From JAXMHN01 sp964578605 (lineage in GTDB: Bacteria > Verrucomicrobiota > Verrucomicrobiia > Limisphaerales > SIBE01), in contig CAZODO010000006.1 in NCBI GenBank assembly GCA_964578605.1, positions 31,234-95,233 of the forward strand: 64,000 nucleotides of DNA, read 5' to 3'. Under the pieces are notes generated by a model. The model searched no databases and was not told the DNA's origin. It saw nothing but the letters and a program-made list of their open reading frames with translations. Shown here in pieces: positions 1 to 8,453 of this stretch (positions are counted from its first letter, which is position 1; every line of letters starts with the position of its first letter). Both the position numbers and the translations under genes were made by a program.

Positions 1-2
1 TG

Positions 3-917
3 ATCAGCGAGGTTAGCTCCTCGACCGCGCTCGAACAAGACGCAAACGACGCGGCATTCGCCTATATAGAACTGCGCAACCTTGGCGGACAGTCGGTTCC
101 CTTGTTCGACCCCGCCAACCCTTCGAACCCATGGAGTGTCCGCGGCACCGTGGAGTTCCAGCTTCCCGGCGGGCGGGTGCTCTTGCCCCGAGCCAGCCTG
201 GTGCTCGTAGGCTTCGATCCCCAGACCGATCCCGTTAGCCTCGCGCGTTTCCGGTCACGGTATGGTTTCGAGGATCAGAACCTGGCGGGCCCATGGACGG
301 GGCGGCTGACACGGCCCCGCGGACTTGTGCAACTCTTCAAGCCTGGCCAGCCTGAGCCGGCGGGTGCCGGCATGCCGGCGACAATCCCGCAGGTGCTGGT
401 TGAACAGGTGTCCTACGCTTTTCCGCCGCCACCTGCAGGTTCCTCCCCGGGCGGCTTGAGTTTGCAGCGCCGGACCCCCGCGCTCTTTGCTGACGATCCC
501 GCCAACTGGTCGTTCGCCCTTCCTTCTCCCGGGGCAACCGACGCCGATGGCGATGGCCTTCCGGACCTTTGGGAAGCGGTCCATGGCCTGGATCCCGCGT
601 CCAGTGCCGGGCCTGACGGCGATCAGGGCGACCCGGACGGCGACGGCATGTCCAACGGCTCGGAGTTTAAGAGTGGCACCCGTCCGCTGGACGCGTCCAG
701 CCGCCTGGAGTTGCAGGCCAGCCTCCACGAAAGCGGCGCGATCCTTCTCTGTTTTCCATCCGTTCCCGGCCGGAGCTACACGATCGAGTATTGCGAAAAT
801 CTCGGCGCCGGCGAGTGGAAGATCCTCAGCTCATACCTGTCCGGCGAATATGAAACCGTGACCGCTTCTGACATCCCGAGCGGCATTCAACGCTGGTACC
901 GCTTAACACTCCCTTAA
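3..917 (+). CDS. Lamin-tail/TSP3-type surface protein, C-terminal part (5' end outside window)
   Basis: The reading frame enters from the left edge, so the start is not visible; 304 residues remain before TAA. The visible part opens in a beta-sandwich resembling a lamin-tail domain (YIELRN, then PLFDPANP, RGTVEFQLPGG and SLVLVGFDP). An acidic Asp/Gly stretch follows (DADGDGLPDLWEAVHGLDP and DPDGDGMSNGSEF), of the thrombospondin type 3 calcium-binding kind. The last 70 or so residues are beta-rich and end in RWYRLTLP. Proteins of this layout are typically large exported surface proteins of Verrucomicrobia, often with CotH domains further upstream. The substrate or partner is unknown. It converges on the small lipoprotein gene on the other strand. 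Confidence 0.8.
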   Translation: MSEVSSSTALEQDANDAAFAYIELRNLGGQSVPLFDPANPSNPWSVRGTVEFQLPGGRVLLPRASLVLVGFDPQTDPVSLARFRSRYGFEDQNLAGPWTGRLTRPRGLVQLFKPGQPEPAGAGMPATIPQVLVEQVSYAFPPPPAGSSPGGLSLQRRTPALFADDPANWSFALPSPGATDADGDGLPDLWEAVHGLDPASSAGPDGDQGDPDGDGMSNGSEFKSGTRPLDASSRLELQASLHESGAILLCFPSVPGRSYTIEYCENLGAGEWKILSSYLSGEYETVTASDIPSGIQRWYRLTLP

Positions 918-926
918 GCGCTGGGC

Positions 927-966
927 TTGAAAAGCAAACACCCTCGCAGTTTCACCTGCGAGGGTG
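927..966 (-). terminator. Rho-independent terminator of the small lipoprotein gene
   Basis: A perfect 10-bp inverted repeat (CACCCTCGCA at 939-948, TGCGAGGGTG at 957-966) has an 8-nt loop. Read on the minus strand it is followed by a T-rich run (TGTTTGCTTTTC). It lies 38 bp past the stop of the lipoprotein gene. The plus strand has no T-run after the hairpin, so it probably does not terminate the surface-protein gene efficiently. Confidence 0.75.
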
Positions 967-1003
967 AGCAGATCGATGCTAGCCTTAACCGGCTGCTGCC
1001 CAG

Positions 1004-1135
1004 CTATTGTGCGGGGGCGGCCGGGGCGTTGGTCGTCGTGTCAGTCGCGGCAGGCGCAGTTGTGTCTTCTTCGGTCGTCGGGCTGCAACCAGCCAAGAAC
1101 ACCAGCAGCGGAACCAGCAACAGAATTTTTTTCAT
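1004..1135 (-). CDS. Tiny lipoprotein (43 aa)
   Basis: This short reading frame starts MKKILLLVPLLVFLAGCSP, a textbook lipoprotein signal with lipobox LAGC, so Cys17 would be the lipidated residue. The mature part is only 27 residues, low in complexity and rich in Thr, Ala and Pro with a small acidic patch (EED). A Shine-Dalgarno-like AGAGGA sits about 7 nt before the ATG. A strong terminator follows the gene, which supports real expression. It lies downstream of the RbsB-like gene on the same strand, 159 bp away. It resembles the entericidin-like or spacer-like small lipoproteins found in many Gram-negatives, but no family is claimed. Its function is unknown. Confidence 0.7.
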   Translation of the reverse strand: MKKILLLVPLLVFLAGCSPTTEEDTTAPAATDTTTNAPAAPAQ

Positions 1136-1294
1136 GGTTTTGTCCTCTACCTAATTGCGCGCTCAGTCTAGCGGCTTTGTGAGACGTCCGTCAAGCCGCG
1201 ATCCGGGGCGTTTCCGCCCCTCCCGCTGGCCACAACGGAGCCCGAATAACATCTTGATCCGTGCGCAAGCCCTGGTCAATCCCGCAGTTAGCTC

Positions 1295-2323
1295 TCAACC
1301 ACCGGTCGGCACAGGGTCAGGCGCGCTCAACTCCGGATCCTTTTCGGCATCGGCCTTTCGATAAAGCGCTGTGGGGATGAGGATCTGTTTGGGAATTTCC
1401 TTGCCCTCGAAATGCTCCACGATTACGCGCGTCGTCTCCATCCCGATGTTCTCCGGAAACTGAATCGGGTCCGCATAGATCTTGCCCGCTCGAATGGCCG
1501 CCTTTCCCTCCGGTTGTCCGTCGAACCCGATCAGCTTTACCTGCCCGGCTTTTCCGGCCTTCTCAAGAGCCGCATATGCACCCAGCGCGGACGGATCGTT
1601 AATGGCGAAGATGCCGGAGAGGTTCGGATGCGCCTGAATGAGGTCTTCCGCCGCCTTGAAACTCTGGTCTTTGGCCCCCCCGCCGGGAATTCTCGCCACA
1701 ACCCTGATGTCAGCCCGGCCGCTTTCGTTCTCCGCCTTGATGATCTCGTCGAAGCCTTGGGTGCGGAGCATTACCGATTCCACGACCGGATGATCGAGAA
1801 TCGCCACTGTGCCTTTGCCCCCAAGGACCTCGATCATGGCCTGTGCCGCTTGTTTGCCGCCGCTATAGTTGTCCGTAGCCACATGGCAGATGACCTGCGC
1901 CGCCGGGTCCAGGGAGGCGATATCGGCTGTAAACACCGGAATTCCCGCCAGGTTGGCCTCTTGAATCGGGGCACTGATCGCTTTCGAGTCGCAGGGCGTC
2001 AGCACAATGGCCACCGTCTTCCGCACGATGAAGTCCTTGACTTGGTGCTGCTGGCGGGCGACGTCGAATTCACCGCTCACAACCATCACGTCGTACCCAT
2101 GCCTGGCCCCTTCCGCCTTGATCGTGTCTGCAATCTGCTTGAAGAACGGGTTCGTCAACGTCAACACGGACACCCCGATCGTCCCCCGCGACTTGCCGGC
2201 AGTCGGCGTGCTCTGCGGCGATCCCGCCGGCTCATCCTTGCGGCCGCAACCCCACACGAGGAGCAGAATCAACATGAAAACAGTCCAGGACCCAGCGTGA
2301 CCCTTTGGCTGAAACGGTTTCAT
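1295..2323 (-). CDS. Sugar ABC transporter substrate-binding lipoprotein, RbsB-like
   Basis: This 342-residue protein has a lipoprotein signal (VFMLILLLVWGC, Cys near residue 26), a Ser/Thr/Pro linker and a type I periplasmic-binding fold of the Peripla_BP_4/RbsB family. Family features seen are GVSVLTLTNPFFKQIADTI, IVLTPCDSKA, GIPVFTADI, the hinge-region ATDNYSGG and FAINDPSALGAYAAL followed by KLIGFDGQPEG. Such proteins bind ribose, galactose, inositol or autoinducer-2 outside the membrane and feed an ABC importer, or occasionally a sensor kinase. No ATPase or permease partner is adjacent, so it is an orphan here and its ligand cannot be assigned. An AT-rich, operator-like stretch lies about 180 bp upstream. 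Confidence 0.85.
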   Translation of the reverse strand: MKPFQPKGHAGSWTVFMLILLLVWGCGRKDEPAGSPQSTPTAGKSRGTIGVSVLTLTNPFFKQIADTIKAEGARHGYDVMVVSGEFDVARQQHQVKDFIVRKTVAIVLTPCDSKAISAPIQEANLAGIPVFTADIASLDPAAQVICHVATDNYSGGKQAAQAMIEVLGGKGTVAILDHPVVESVMLRTQGFDEIIKAENESGRADIRVVARIPGGGAKDQSFKAAEDLIQAHPNLSGIFAINDPSALGAYAALEKAGKAGQVKLIGFDGQPEGKAAIRAGKIYADPIQFPENIGMETTRVIVEHFEGKEIPKQILIPTALYRKADAEKDPELSAPDPVPTGG

Positions 2324-2833
2324 AGGATGTTGGCACTCTGATCCGATCCGCGGTCCTAGCGCCAGCTCTTTCTAACGCTCCCAGGGCCGAAGCGAACCCG
2401 GCAAAGCCCCCCGGCAATGCGGCAAACGTTGCGATCCGGCGCCGGATCGCTCTCCTTTGCCGAAGGTAGCGCGGTCCCTTCGCTCTGCATTTGATAGTCT
2501 ACTATGGTTTTAGAATATTGTTACTATTCCATTATAGTTAAACCATAGTGGCATCATAGTTAAACGTTGGTAGAATACCGGAGGAACATCGATTGATCTG
2601 TTGATGGAGCCCGGCACAACCTCACTTGGGCCAGGCGCATGAGCCCATATTCCCCAGCCCGCCGTCCAACCCGCCGTCTTGGCGCGCTCCCTGGGACAAA
2701 CGTTTGCCCGTCGTCCGGCAGGGTTAAGCCCGGGGTGGCGGGCGAAAAGAACCGCCCTATTCAGTGTGACGGCCGAAAATGGCGGGTCAGAAACGACTTT
2801 GCCAAAGTCGGCCCGGCGCGTTAGCCTCCTGCT
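2324..2833. other. Intergenic region between divergent rbsB-like and DUF1802-like genes
   Basis: This 510-bp region separates two divergent genes and has no convincing coding frame. Its one notable part is the AT-rich repeat cluster at 2501-2565, listed separately. The rest is ordinary GC-rich sequence in which I see no RNA gene or mobile-element end. Confidence 0.6.
2501..2565. promoter_or_regulatory. AT-rich operator-like cluster of inverted and direct repeats
   Basis: A perfect 10-bp inverted repeat, ACTATGGTTT (2501-2510) and AAACCATAGT (2540-2549), overlaps a direct repeat of ATAGTTAAAC (2534-2543 and 2556-2565). The stretch is sharply AT-rich against the surrounding GC-rich DNA. It lies between divergent genes, about 180 bp before the RbsB-like gene and 270 bp before the DUF1802-like gene. 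A regulator binding site is inferred, but which protein binds cannot be told. Confidence 0.45.
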
Positions 2834-3436
2834 ATGCGCGTCGCGTTCAAAGAATGGGCGGCTGTGGTGGATGCCCTTGGCTCGGGACAGCAAATCGTGA
2901 TTCTGCGCAAGGGTGGAATCAGCGAAGGGCGCCGCGGATTTCAGGTGGAACACGCCGAGTTCTTCCTTTTCCCCAGTTACTTCCACCAGCAGCGGGATTC
3001 CGTTATCCCGTCCGCGCAGGAGCGATTTGACCAGATCGAGGCTCTCGCCAGGGATGCAGAGCGAGTGCGGATCGAATTCTTCGCGCACGTTGTCTCGTGG
3101 AAGCGCCTGGAATCCCTCGCGGCGGCCCGACGTCTCCAAGGACAGCATATATGGCGGGACGAAGTGATCGAAACCCGGTTCAACTGGGGGACGGAAGACA
3201 ATATTCACGCCTTGGCGGTGCGGGTCTTTCGGCTTCCCCAGCCGGTGGATCTGCCCAACTCGCCTTCCTACGCCGGGTGCAAATCGTGGATCGAGCTGGA
3301 TGACGAGTTTCCGACCGAGGGAGCGGTTCCGGTGCTTTCGAAGGAAGCGTTCAACGAGAAGCTGAACCAGTTCCATGCCGCGCTGGACCAGGGCGCTCCG
3401 GAAGATCCCACCCAACCGGCCGCGCCGCCAGCCTAG
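2834..3436 (+). CDS. DUF1802-like protein
   Basis: This is a 200-residue soluble protein. The N-terminal block FKEWAAVVDALGSGQQIVILRKGGI, followed by EGRRGFQVEHAEFFLFPSYFHQ, is the conserved pattern I associate with DUF1802, a family of unknown function in cyanobacteria, planctomycetes and verrucomicrobia. The tail is Pro/Ala-rich (PTQPAAPPA). No signal peptide or membrane segment is visible. The ATG lacks a clear ribosome-binding site, but the conserved block begins right at it. maf follows 65 bp downstream on the same strand. The opposite strand carries a longer open frame that I treat as a shadow. Confidence 0.75.
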   Translation: MRVAFKEWAAVVDALGSGQQIVILRKGGISEGRRGFQVEHAEFFLFPSYFHQQRDSVIPSAQERFDQIEALARDAERVRIEFFAHVVSWKRLESLAAARRLQGQHIWRDEVIETRFNWGTEDNIHALAVRVFRLPQPVDLPNSPSYAGCKSWIELDDEFPTEGAVPVLSKEAFNEKLNQFHAALDQGAPEDPTQPAAPPA

Positions 3437-3501
3437 CTCCAACCCGGGCGCCCAGGGGGAGCGTGAAAAGCTCCCTCACCCGGGGGCCCGCCCGTTCACC
3501 G

Positions 3502-4083
3502 ATGAACTTGCCTCCGCTGATTCTTGCTTCGGCCTCTCGGCGGCGGGCGGAATTGCTCCGTCCCCTTGGCGTGCCGTTCCGCGTGGTTCCGAGCGACGCG
3601 CCCGAGGTCCATGAGGATCACCTGACGGCCGGGGAACTCGCCCAGTTAAACGCGTTTCGAAAAGCGCGTTCGGTCGCACAGGCTTATCCGGAGGCTTTGG
3701 TCGTGGGTGCGGACACCCTCGTCTACCTTGGCAGCCGCCTCTTTGGCAAACCGCGAGACCTAGATCACGCGCGCCAGATGCTGACGGAACTGCAAGGCAG
3801 GACCCACCAAGTGGTTACAGGTGTCTGCTTGATCCATCTTCACACCCGGCGGCGGTGCCTGCTGGCCGAAGGCACCGGCGTCCGGTTCAAGCCGCTGGAT
3901 CGCGCCTTAATTGACCGGTACCTCGCCGCCACAAACCCCCTCGACAAAGCGGGAGGATACGCCATTCAGGAATCGGGGGATTGGATCGTGGAGGAGATTT
4001 CTGGCTCTTACTCGAACGTGGTAGGGTTGCCGATGGAACGGCTTACGGCAGAGCTTCAAAGGTGGGGTGAATTCACGGGCTGA
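3502..4083 (+). CDS. maf: Maf family nucleotide pyrophosphatase
   Basis: Maf proteins hydrolyse non-canonical or modified nucleoside triphosphates (dTTP/UTP or m7GTP subgroups) to monophosphates, and are linked to septum arrest. The 193-residue protein shows LILASASRRRAELL at the start, EVHED, the catalytic VVGADTLV, the KPRD segment and the C-terminal DKAGGYAIQE and GSYSNVVGLPMERL. The ATG at 3502 puts the LILASAS motif where the family has it. A GTG at 3463 would add 13 atypical residues. The gene is probably co-transcribed with the DUF1802-like gene. Confidence 0.9.
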   Translation: MNLPPLILASASRRRAELLRPLGVPFRVVPSDAPEVHEDHLTAGELAQLNAFRKARSVAQAYPEALVVGADTLVYLGSRLFGKPRDLDHARQMLTELQGRTHQVVTGVCLIHLHTRRRCLLAEGTGVRFKPLDRALIDRYLAATNPLDKAGGYAIQESGDWIVEEISGSYSNVVGLPMERLTAELQRWGEFTG

Positions 4084-4149
4084 ACCTGCGGCGTTTGTAC
4101 CTTATCCGCTCGACATTGGCGGCACTTTGTGGCTCGGCTAGACGTTGCT

Positions 4150-5589
4150 ATGCAACTGCAAGGTTTATTCTCTTCGGCCGTTCCGGCCGGGCCAGCTCCT
4201 CGATGCTCCCGGCGAGCGTTTCTCGCCAAGTCAGCGGCCGCCGCCGCGTTTACCGTTGTCCCGGGCCATGTGCTTGGCCAAGGAGGCGCCGTCCCGCCTA
4301 ATAGCAGGTTGACCCTGGCAGGGATTGGGCTGGGCGGGCAGGGGATGCAGAATATGCTCGCCTTCCAGGCGATCGCCGGGGTGCAAGTCGTCGCCGTGTG
4401 CGATGTGCACCGCGAAGGTGGCGGCTATCTCTCCTGGAACTGGGCGGAGGGGAAAGAGCGCCAGGTTTGCGGGCGCGAACCGGCCCGGCGGCTGATCGAA
4501 GCCCGCTACGCGAGCGGCGAACGTCCCGGCCAATATCGCGGCTGCACCGCTTATCGGGATTACCGGGAACTCCTCGAGAAGGAAGATGCCGACGGGGTAA
4601 TGATTGCCACACCCGACCATTCGCATGCCGTGATCACCATGGCGGCTTTGAAGCGCGGCAAGCATGTTTACTGCGAAAAGCCGCTGACACATTCAGTGTT
4701 CGAGGCGCGGCAGGTGACGGAGGCTGCGCGCCGAGCCAAAACCGCCACCCAGCTCGGCAACCAGGGCCAGGCGGAGGAGTCGGCCCGGGGCGTCCAGGAA
4801 ATGATCGCCGAGGGCGCCATTGGGCCCGTTCGCGAAGTGCAGGTGTGGTCGGGCGCGCGTTTTTGGAGTTGGCCGACTTGGGACGGCCGCCCGCCCGATC
4901 AGCCGCCGGTTCCGGACGGACTCGATTGGGATCTGTGGCTTGGCCCCGCCCCGGAGCGCCCTTACCACCCCGCCTACCACCCCTGGACCTGGCGGAATTG
5001 GCTCGATTTCGGCACCGGTCTGCTGGGGGATTTGGGGTGCCACAAGCTGTCTACCGTCTTTAAGGCGCTAAACCTGGGGCACCCAACCAGCGTTGAAGCC
5101 AGCGCCACGAAGCTGAGTTCGGAAACGTTCCCCCTCGGCGAGATCGTCCGGTTTGAATTCCCGGCGCGCGGTGCCATGCCGCCTCTGACGCTCAGTTGGT
5201 ACGATGGCGGCCTGAAGCCGCCCCGGCCCCCTGAACTCGAGTCCGACGACGTGATGCGCGACGTCATTTACATCGGCGACAATGGCAAGATCATGGGGGA
5301 CAGATTGATCCCGCAATCGCGGATGGACGCCTACAAGCGCCCGCCCAAGACGCTCCCACGCTCCCCGGGCCATTTGCAGGAGTGGATCGATGCCTGCCGG
5401 GGCGGCAAGCCCGCCGGGTCGAATTTCCCGGACCATTCCGGGTTGTTGACTGAAGTATGCCTGCTGGGCAATGTGGCCGTTCGCGCGCAAAGGAAGCTCC
5501 TTTGGGACGGGCCGAGCATGACCATTACGAATGACAAGGCTGCCAACCGGTTTCTCCGGCGCGAGTGCCGCCCGGGTTGGAGCTTGTAA
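4150..5589 (+). CDS. Tat-exported Gfo/Idh/MocA family oxidoreductase
   Basis: This 479-residue protein has a twin-arginine signal (SRRAFLAKSAAAAAF, cleavage plausible near VLGQ), so it is exported folded, probably with its NAD(P) cofactor bound. The Rossmann part shows LAGIGLGGQGMQN and VVAVCDVHREG. The family signature is intact as GKHVYCEKPLTHSVFEA. The C-terminal half has the WDLWLGPAPERPYHPAYHP and LGDLGCHKL blocks typical of a large verrucomicrobial/planctomycete subfamily that handles sugars or sugar derivatives; the exact substrate is unknown. The ATG at 4150 is preferred, although a GTG at 4129 is in frame. It is clearly related to the protein at 62396-63823. Confidence 0.9.
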   Translation: MQLQGLFSSAVPAGPAPRCSRRAFLAKSAAAAAFTVVPGHVLGQGGAVPPNSRLTLAGIGLGGQGMQNMLAFQAIAGVQVVAVCDVHREGGGYLSWNWAEGKERQVCGREPARRLIEARYASGERPGQYRGCTAYRDYRELLEKEDADGVMIATPDHSHAVITMAALKRGKHVYCEKPLTHSVFEARQVTEAARRAKTATQLGNQGQAEESARGVQEMIAEGAIGPVREVQVWSGARFWSWPTWDGRPPDQPPVPDGLDWDLWLGPAPERPYHPAYHPWTWRNWLDFGTGLLGDLGCHKLSTVFKALNLGHPTSVEASATKLSSETFPLGEIVRFEFPARGAMPPLTLSWYDGGLKPPRPPELESDDVMRDVIYIGDNGKIMGDRLIPQSRMDAYKRPPKTLPRSPGHLQEWIDACRGGKPAGSNFPDHSGLLTEVCLLGNVAVRAQRKLLWDGPSMTITNDKAANRFLRRECRPGWSL

Positions 5590-5658
5590 ACTAAGAGGGC
5601 AGGCCCCTCGAACGCCCCGCGAACGGCGAACGAACCCCGCGGAACCCGGCGCATACCC

Positions 5659-5686
5659 TTGACAGGGTGGGGTTCGTTGGTATCCT
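5659..5686 (+). promoter_or_regulatory. Candidate sigma-70-type promoter for rpmH-rnpA-yidDC
   Basis: A consensus -35 box TTGACA (5659-5664) is followed after 16 bp by TATCCT (5681-5686), which matches four of six -10 positions. It lies about 95 bp before the rpmH start, the usual arrangement for this ribosomal-protein operon. Prediction by eye only. Confidence 0.5.
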
Positions 5687-5779
5687 CCCGCCTCCCGTCG
5701 AACACGGGATGCACCAAGGACTTTTCGTCATTTGGGCGGGGTGCTTTGGCCAAAGGAATTGTCAACGGATTAGATACAA

Positions 5780-5917
5780 ATGAAACGCCAGTATCAACCA
5801 TCGAAAATCAGGCGCAAACGCCAGCACGGGTTCCTCTCTCGGAACTCGTCCAAGAGCGGGCGCGCCATCTTGCGCAATCGCCGGCGTGTCGGCCGGAAGC
5901 GTTTGACTCCCGTGTAG
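5780..5917 (+). CDS. rpmH: 50S ribosomal protein L34
   Basis: This 45-residue, very basic protein begins MKRQYQPSKIRRKRQHGF and continues with GRAILRNRRRVGRKRLTP, the near-invariant L34 pattern (usual length 44-50). L34 is a small structural protein of the large ribosomal subunit. rnpA starts 1 nt after the stop codon, so the two are surely co-transcribed and probably translationally coupled. The order rpmH-rnpA-yidD-yidC-jag is the classic conserved block. Confidence 0.97.
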   Translation: MKRQYQPSKIRRKRQHGFLSRNSSKSGRAILRNRRRVGRKRLTPV

Positions 5918-5918
5918 C

Positions 5919-6305
5919 TTGAACGAACCCACCCCAAATCGGGCGCCGCCGCGGCTGGGATTCGGCCGCAAATCGCGGTTGCGGAAGCCCGGGGAGTTCG
6001 CCCGGCTCCGGCAGGAAGGGCGCCGCGCTGCCAAAGGCTGTTTGGCCGCGAACTGGATGCGACTTCCATTAGGCATGCCGCCCAAGCTGGGTGTCATCAC
6101 GTCGCGGAAACTCGGAAAAGCCCACGTGCGTTCGCGGGCGCGGCGGTTGCTTCGCGAGAGTTTTCGGCTGCACCAGGGCGAATTCCGTGAGCCTTTCGCG
6201 GTCGTGCTGATCGCGCGGGCGTCTATCAAAGGGCGGAAGCTGGCCGAGGTGGAGCGGGACTTCCTTTCGGTAATGCGGCAGGCGGATCTGCTGAAACGGC
6301 CGTGA
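5919..6305 (+). CDS. rnpA: Ribonuclease P protein component
   Basis: This is the protein subunit of RNase P, which helps the catalytic RNA remove 5' leaders from pre-tRNAs. The 128-residue basic protein has the family's N-terminal LRKPGEFARLRQEGRR, the central KLGVITSRKLGKAHVRSRARRLLRES (the RNR-type helix) and FAVVLIARASIK. The TTG start directly after the rpmH stop is the only sensible in-frame start before the conserved region. The stop overlaps the yidD start by 4 nt. Confidence 0.93.
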   Translation: MNEPTPNRAPPRLGFGRKSRLRKPGEFARLRQEGRRAAKGCLAANWMRLPLGMPPKLGVITSRKLGKAHVRSRARRLLRESFRLHQGEFREPFAVVLIARASIKGRKLAEVERDFLSVMRQADLLKRP

Positions 6306-6637
6306 ATCCAGCGCAGTTCATTCTCGTGGGCCTGATCCAGGTTTATCGGTGGGTGCTTTCGCCTGCCAAAGCGGCCCTGTTTGGTCCGGTCGGGCGGTGC
6401 CGTTTCAGCCCGAGCTGTTCGGAGTATGCGCTCGAAGCGGTGCAACGGCATGGCGCAATCTGCGGCGGGTGGCTGGCAATCAAGAGGCTTGCCCGATGCC
6501 ATCCTTGGGGCGGCTGCGGGCTGGACCCGGTTCCTGCCGGCCGGGCGGAGGCGGACCAGGGACGATCCTTGCTGATTGGAGGATCTCGATGTTTTCCACG
6601 AAAAGGCCGGCGGAGCTTGATGGTGCATGGATCGTAA
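6302..6637 (+). CDS. yidD: Membrane protein insertion efficiency factor YidD
   Basis: YidD is a small membrane-associated factor that helps YidC insert inner-membrane proteins. The signature is clear: LIQVYRWVLSPAK, then CRFSPSCSEYALEAVQRHG and KRLARCHPWGGCGLDPVP. At 111 residues it is longer than the usual 70-90, and the extra length is a basic C-terminal tail with no obvious domain. The GTG start overlaps the rnpA stop (GTGA). Its 3' end overlaps the yidC start by 11 nt. Confidence 0.93.
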   Translation: MNPAQFILVGLIQVYRWVLSPAKAALFGPVGRCRFSPSCSEYALEAVQRHGAICGGWLAIKRLARCHPWGGCGLDPVPAGRAEADQGRSLLIGGSRCFPRKGRRSLMVHGS

Positions 6638-8429
6638 ATCCCTAATCTTACTTATCGCTTCGTTCGCCCTGCTGATGCTTTGGTATCCGCTGACGAACCG
6701 GTTCTTTCCCCCCATCCCGCTGCCCCCGGAGAGCACCAATCTTGTGTCGACGAACATCCCTCTGGCGGACACCAATTTGGTCCCGCCGGAGACGCCCGAC
6801 CAGCCCGCAGTGCGCCCCGCGCCGCCGGTCGCTGCACCCCGCTGGGCAGCCACCAATGCCGCCGAGCAGACCCTGGTAATCGAAAACAGCGATGTCCGGT
6901 ACACGTTTTCCTCCCATGGAGGCGGGTTGAAATTCGTGGAGCTGAAAGCGTACCCCGCCGTCGTGGAATGCCGGAAATCCACCCCCGCTAGCCAGCGGCT
7001 GGCGACACTGAATGCCCCGCCTCCGGTTCTCCCTGTCCTGAGCATTTTGGGCGGCGAATCTGTCCAGGGCGATGGCGTGTTCAACCTCACCCGGGCGGGC
7101 GAGGGCGTGCGGGCGGAGAAGGCGCTTCCCAACGGTCTTCGTTTAGTCAAGGAATTCCATCCTTCGACGAATTTCTTGCTCCGCGCGGTGGTGCGCATGG
7201 AGAACCATTCGGGTCAGGCGCTGGCGCTTCCGGCTCAGGAATGGGTCGTGGGCACCGCCACTCCTATGGGCCTGCGCGACGAGAGTTACATGATGGGCCT
7301 GGAGTGGTATGACGGCTCGGATTCGCAGAAGATCGACGCCAGCTGGTTCGCGAATCGGACGCTCGGTTGCATCCCGGGAACGCCCCGATCGCAGTTCGTT
7401 GGCGGAAGCAGCAATGTGGTGTGGGCCGCCGTTCACAACCAGTTCTTCACGGTCATCACTGTGCCGGGCCAGCCCGCTCCGGCGGTATCGGGGCGAAAGA
7501 TCCAGCTTCCGGGCCCGACCCCTGAGCAATTGTCAGCGGATTCGAAGGCCATTCCCAACCCGGTCGGTTACGAGGCCGCGCTGATCTATCCGCCGCTGGT
7601 TTTGACGACCAACCAGGTGATCGAGCGCACCTTCGATGTGTATGCCGGGCCGAAGGAGTACAACACGCTTGCCCGCCTGCCGAGGAATCAGGATCTGGTG
7701 ATGGGTTTCGGCGGCTTCTTCGGTTTCTTCGCGAAAGGACTGCTGCTTTCGATGAACGGATTGCACGCCCTCGCGCTGCCTTACGGAATCGCCATCATCG
7801 TGATCACGGTCATCATCAAGCTATTGTTCTGGCCTTTAACCAACGCGAGCACCCGGTCCATGAAGCGGATGCAGGAGCTGCAGCCGCAAATGAAGGCCCT
7901 CCAGGAGAAGTACAAAGACGACCCGCGCAAGATGAACATGAAGCTCATGGAGTTCATGCGCGAGAACAAGGTCAGTCCGCTGGGCGGGTGCCTCCCGATG
8001 CTGCTGCAAATCCCGGTCTTCTTCGGGTTCTATCGCATGCTCCAGAGCGCCATTGAATTGCGCGGCGCGCAGTTCCTGTGGGCGTGCGACCTGTCCCAGC
8101 CGGACACCATCTGGATGATTCCCGGCCTGAACTTTCCGCTGAATCCGCTGCCGCTTTTGATGGGTGCGACGATGCTCTGGCAGGCGCGTCTCACCCCGGC
8201 TTCGCCTGGAATGGACCCCGTCCAGCAGAAGCTCATGAAGTACATGCCGCTCATTTTCATGGTCTTCCTTTACAGTTTCTCCGCGGGCTTAACCCTTTAC
8301 TGGACAGTGCAAAACCTGCTAACTATTGCGCAGATGAAGCTGACGCGGACCCACGCGCCTTCGAGTCCGACGCCGCAGAGCACCCCCGGGATCGCAGGGA
8401 AACGAGCGACGCCCAAGAAGCGGCGCTAA
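6627..8429 (+). CDS. yidC: Membrane protein insertase YidC
   Basis: YidC inserts and folds inner-membrane proteins alone or with SecYEG. This 600-residue protein has the Gram-negative layout: an N-terminal transmembrane anchor (SLILLIASFALLMLWYPL), a large periplasmic beta domain to about residue 360, then the conserved insertase core. The core shows LPYGIAIIVITVIIKLLFWPL, a cytoplasmic hairpin (MKRMQELQPQMKALQEKY), MRENKVSPLGGCLPMLLQIPVFFGFYRML, and late membrane segments ending YSFSAGLTLYWTVQNLLTI. The tail is basic (KRATPKKRR), as expected for ribosome contact. It sits between yidD and the jag-like gene. Confidence 0.96.
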   Translation: MDRKSLILLIASFALLMLWYPLTNRFFPPIPLPPESTNLVSTNIPLADTNLVPPETPDQPAVRPAPPVAAPRWAATNAAEQTLVIENSDVRYTFSSHGGGLKFVELKAYPAVVECRKSTPASQRLATLNAPPPVLPVLSILGGESVQGDGVFNLTRAGEGVRAEKALPNGLRLVKEFHPSTNFLLRAVVRMENHSGQALALPAQEWVVGTATPMGLRDESYMMGLEWYDGSDSQKIDASWFANRTLGCIPGTPRSQFVGGSSNVVWAAVHNQFFTVITVPGQPAPAVSGRKIQLPGPTPEQLSADSKAIPNPVGYEAALIYPPLVLTTNQVIERTFDVYAGPKEYNTLARLPRNQDLVMGFGGFFGFFAKGLLLSMNGLHALALPYGIAIIVITVIIKLLFWPLTNASTRSMKRMQELQPQMKALQEKYKDDPRKMNMKLMEFMRENKVSPLGGCLPMLLQIPVFFGFYRMLQSAIELRGAQFLWACDLSQPDTIWMIPGLNFPLNPLPLLMGATMLWQARLTPASPGMDPVQQKLMKYMPLIFMVFLYSFSAGLTLYWTVQNLLTIAQMKLTRTHAPSSPTPQSTPGIAGKRATPKKRR

Positions 8430-8453
8430 CCGCGTCGTGCCGCACCGGGCCAA

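Noticed and set aside
2510..3442. A 310-codon minus-strand open frame opposite the DUF1802-like gene
   Set aside because: It covers the plus-strand gene entirely, runs through the AT-rich operator region and shows no recognisable domain; the plus-strand product matches a known family pattern.
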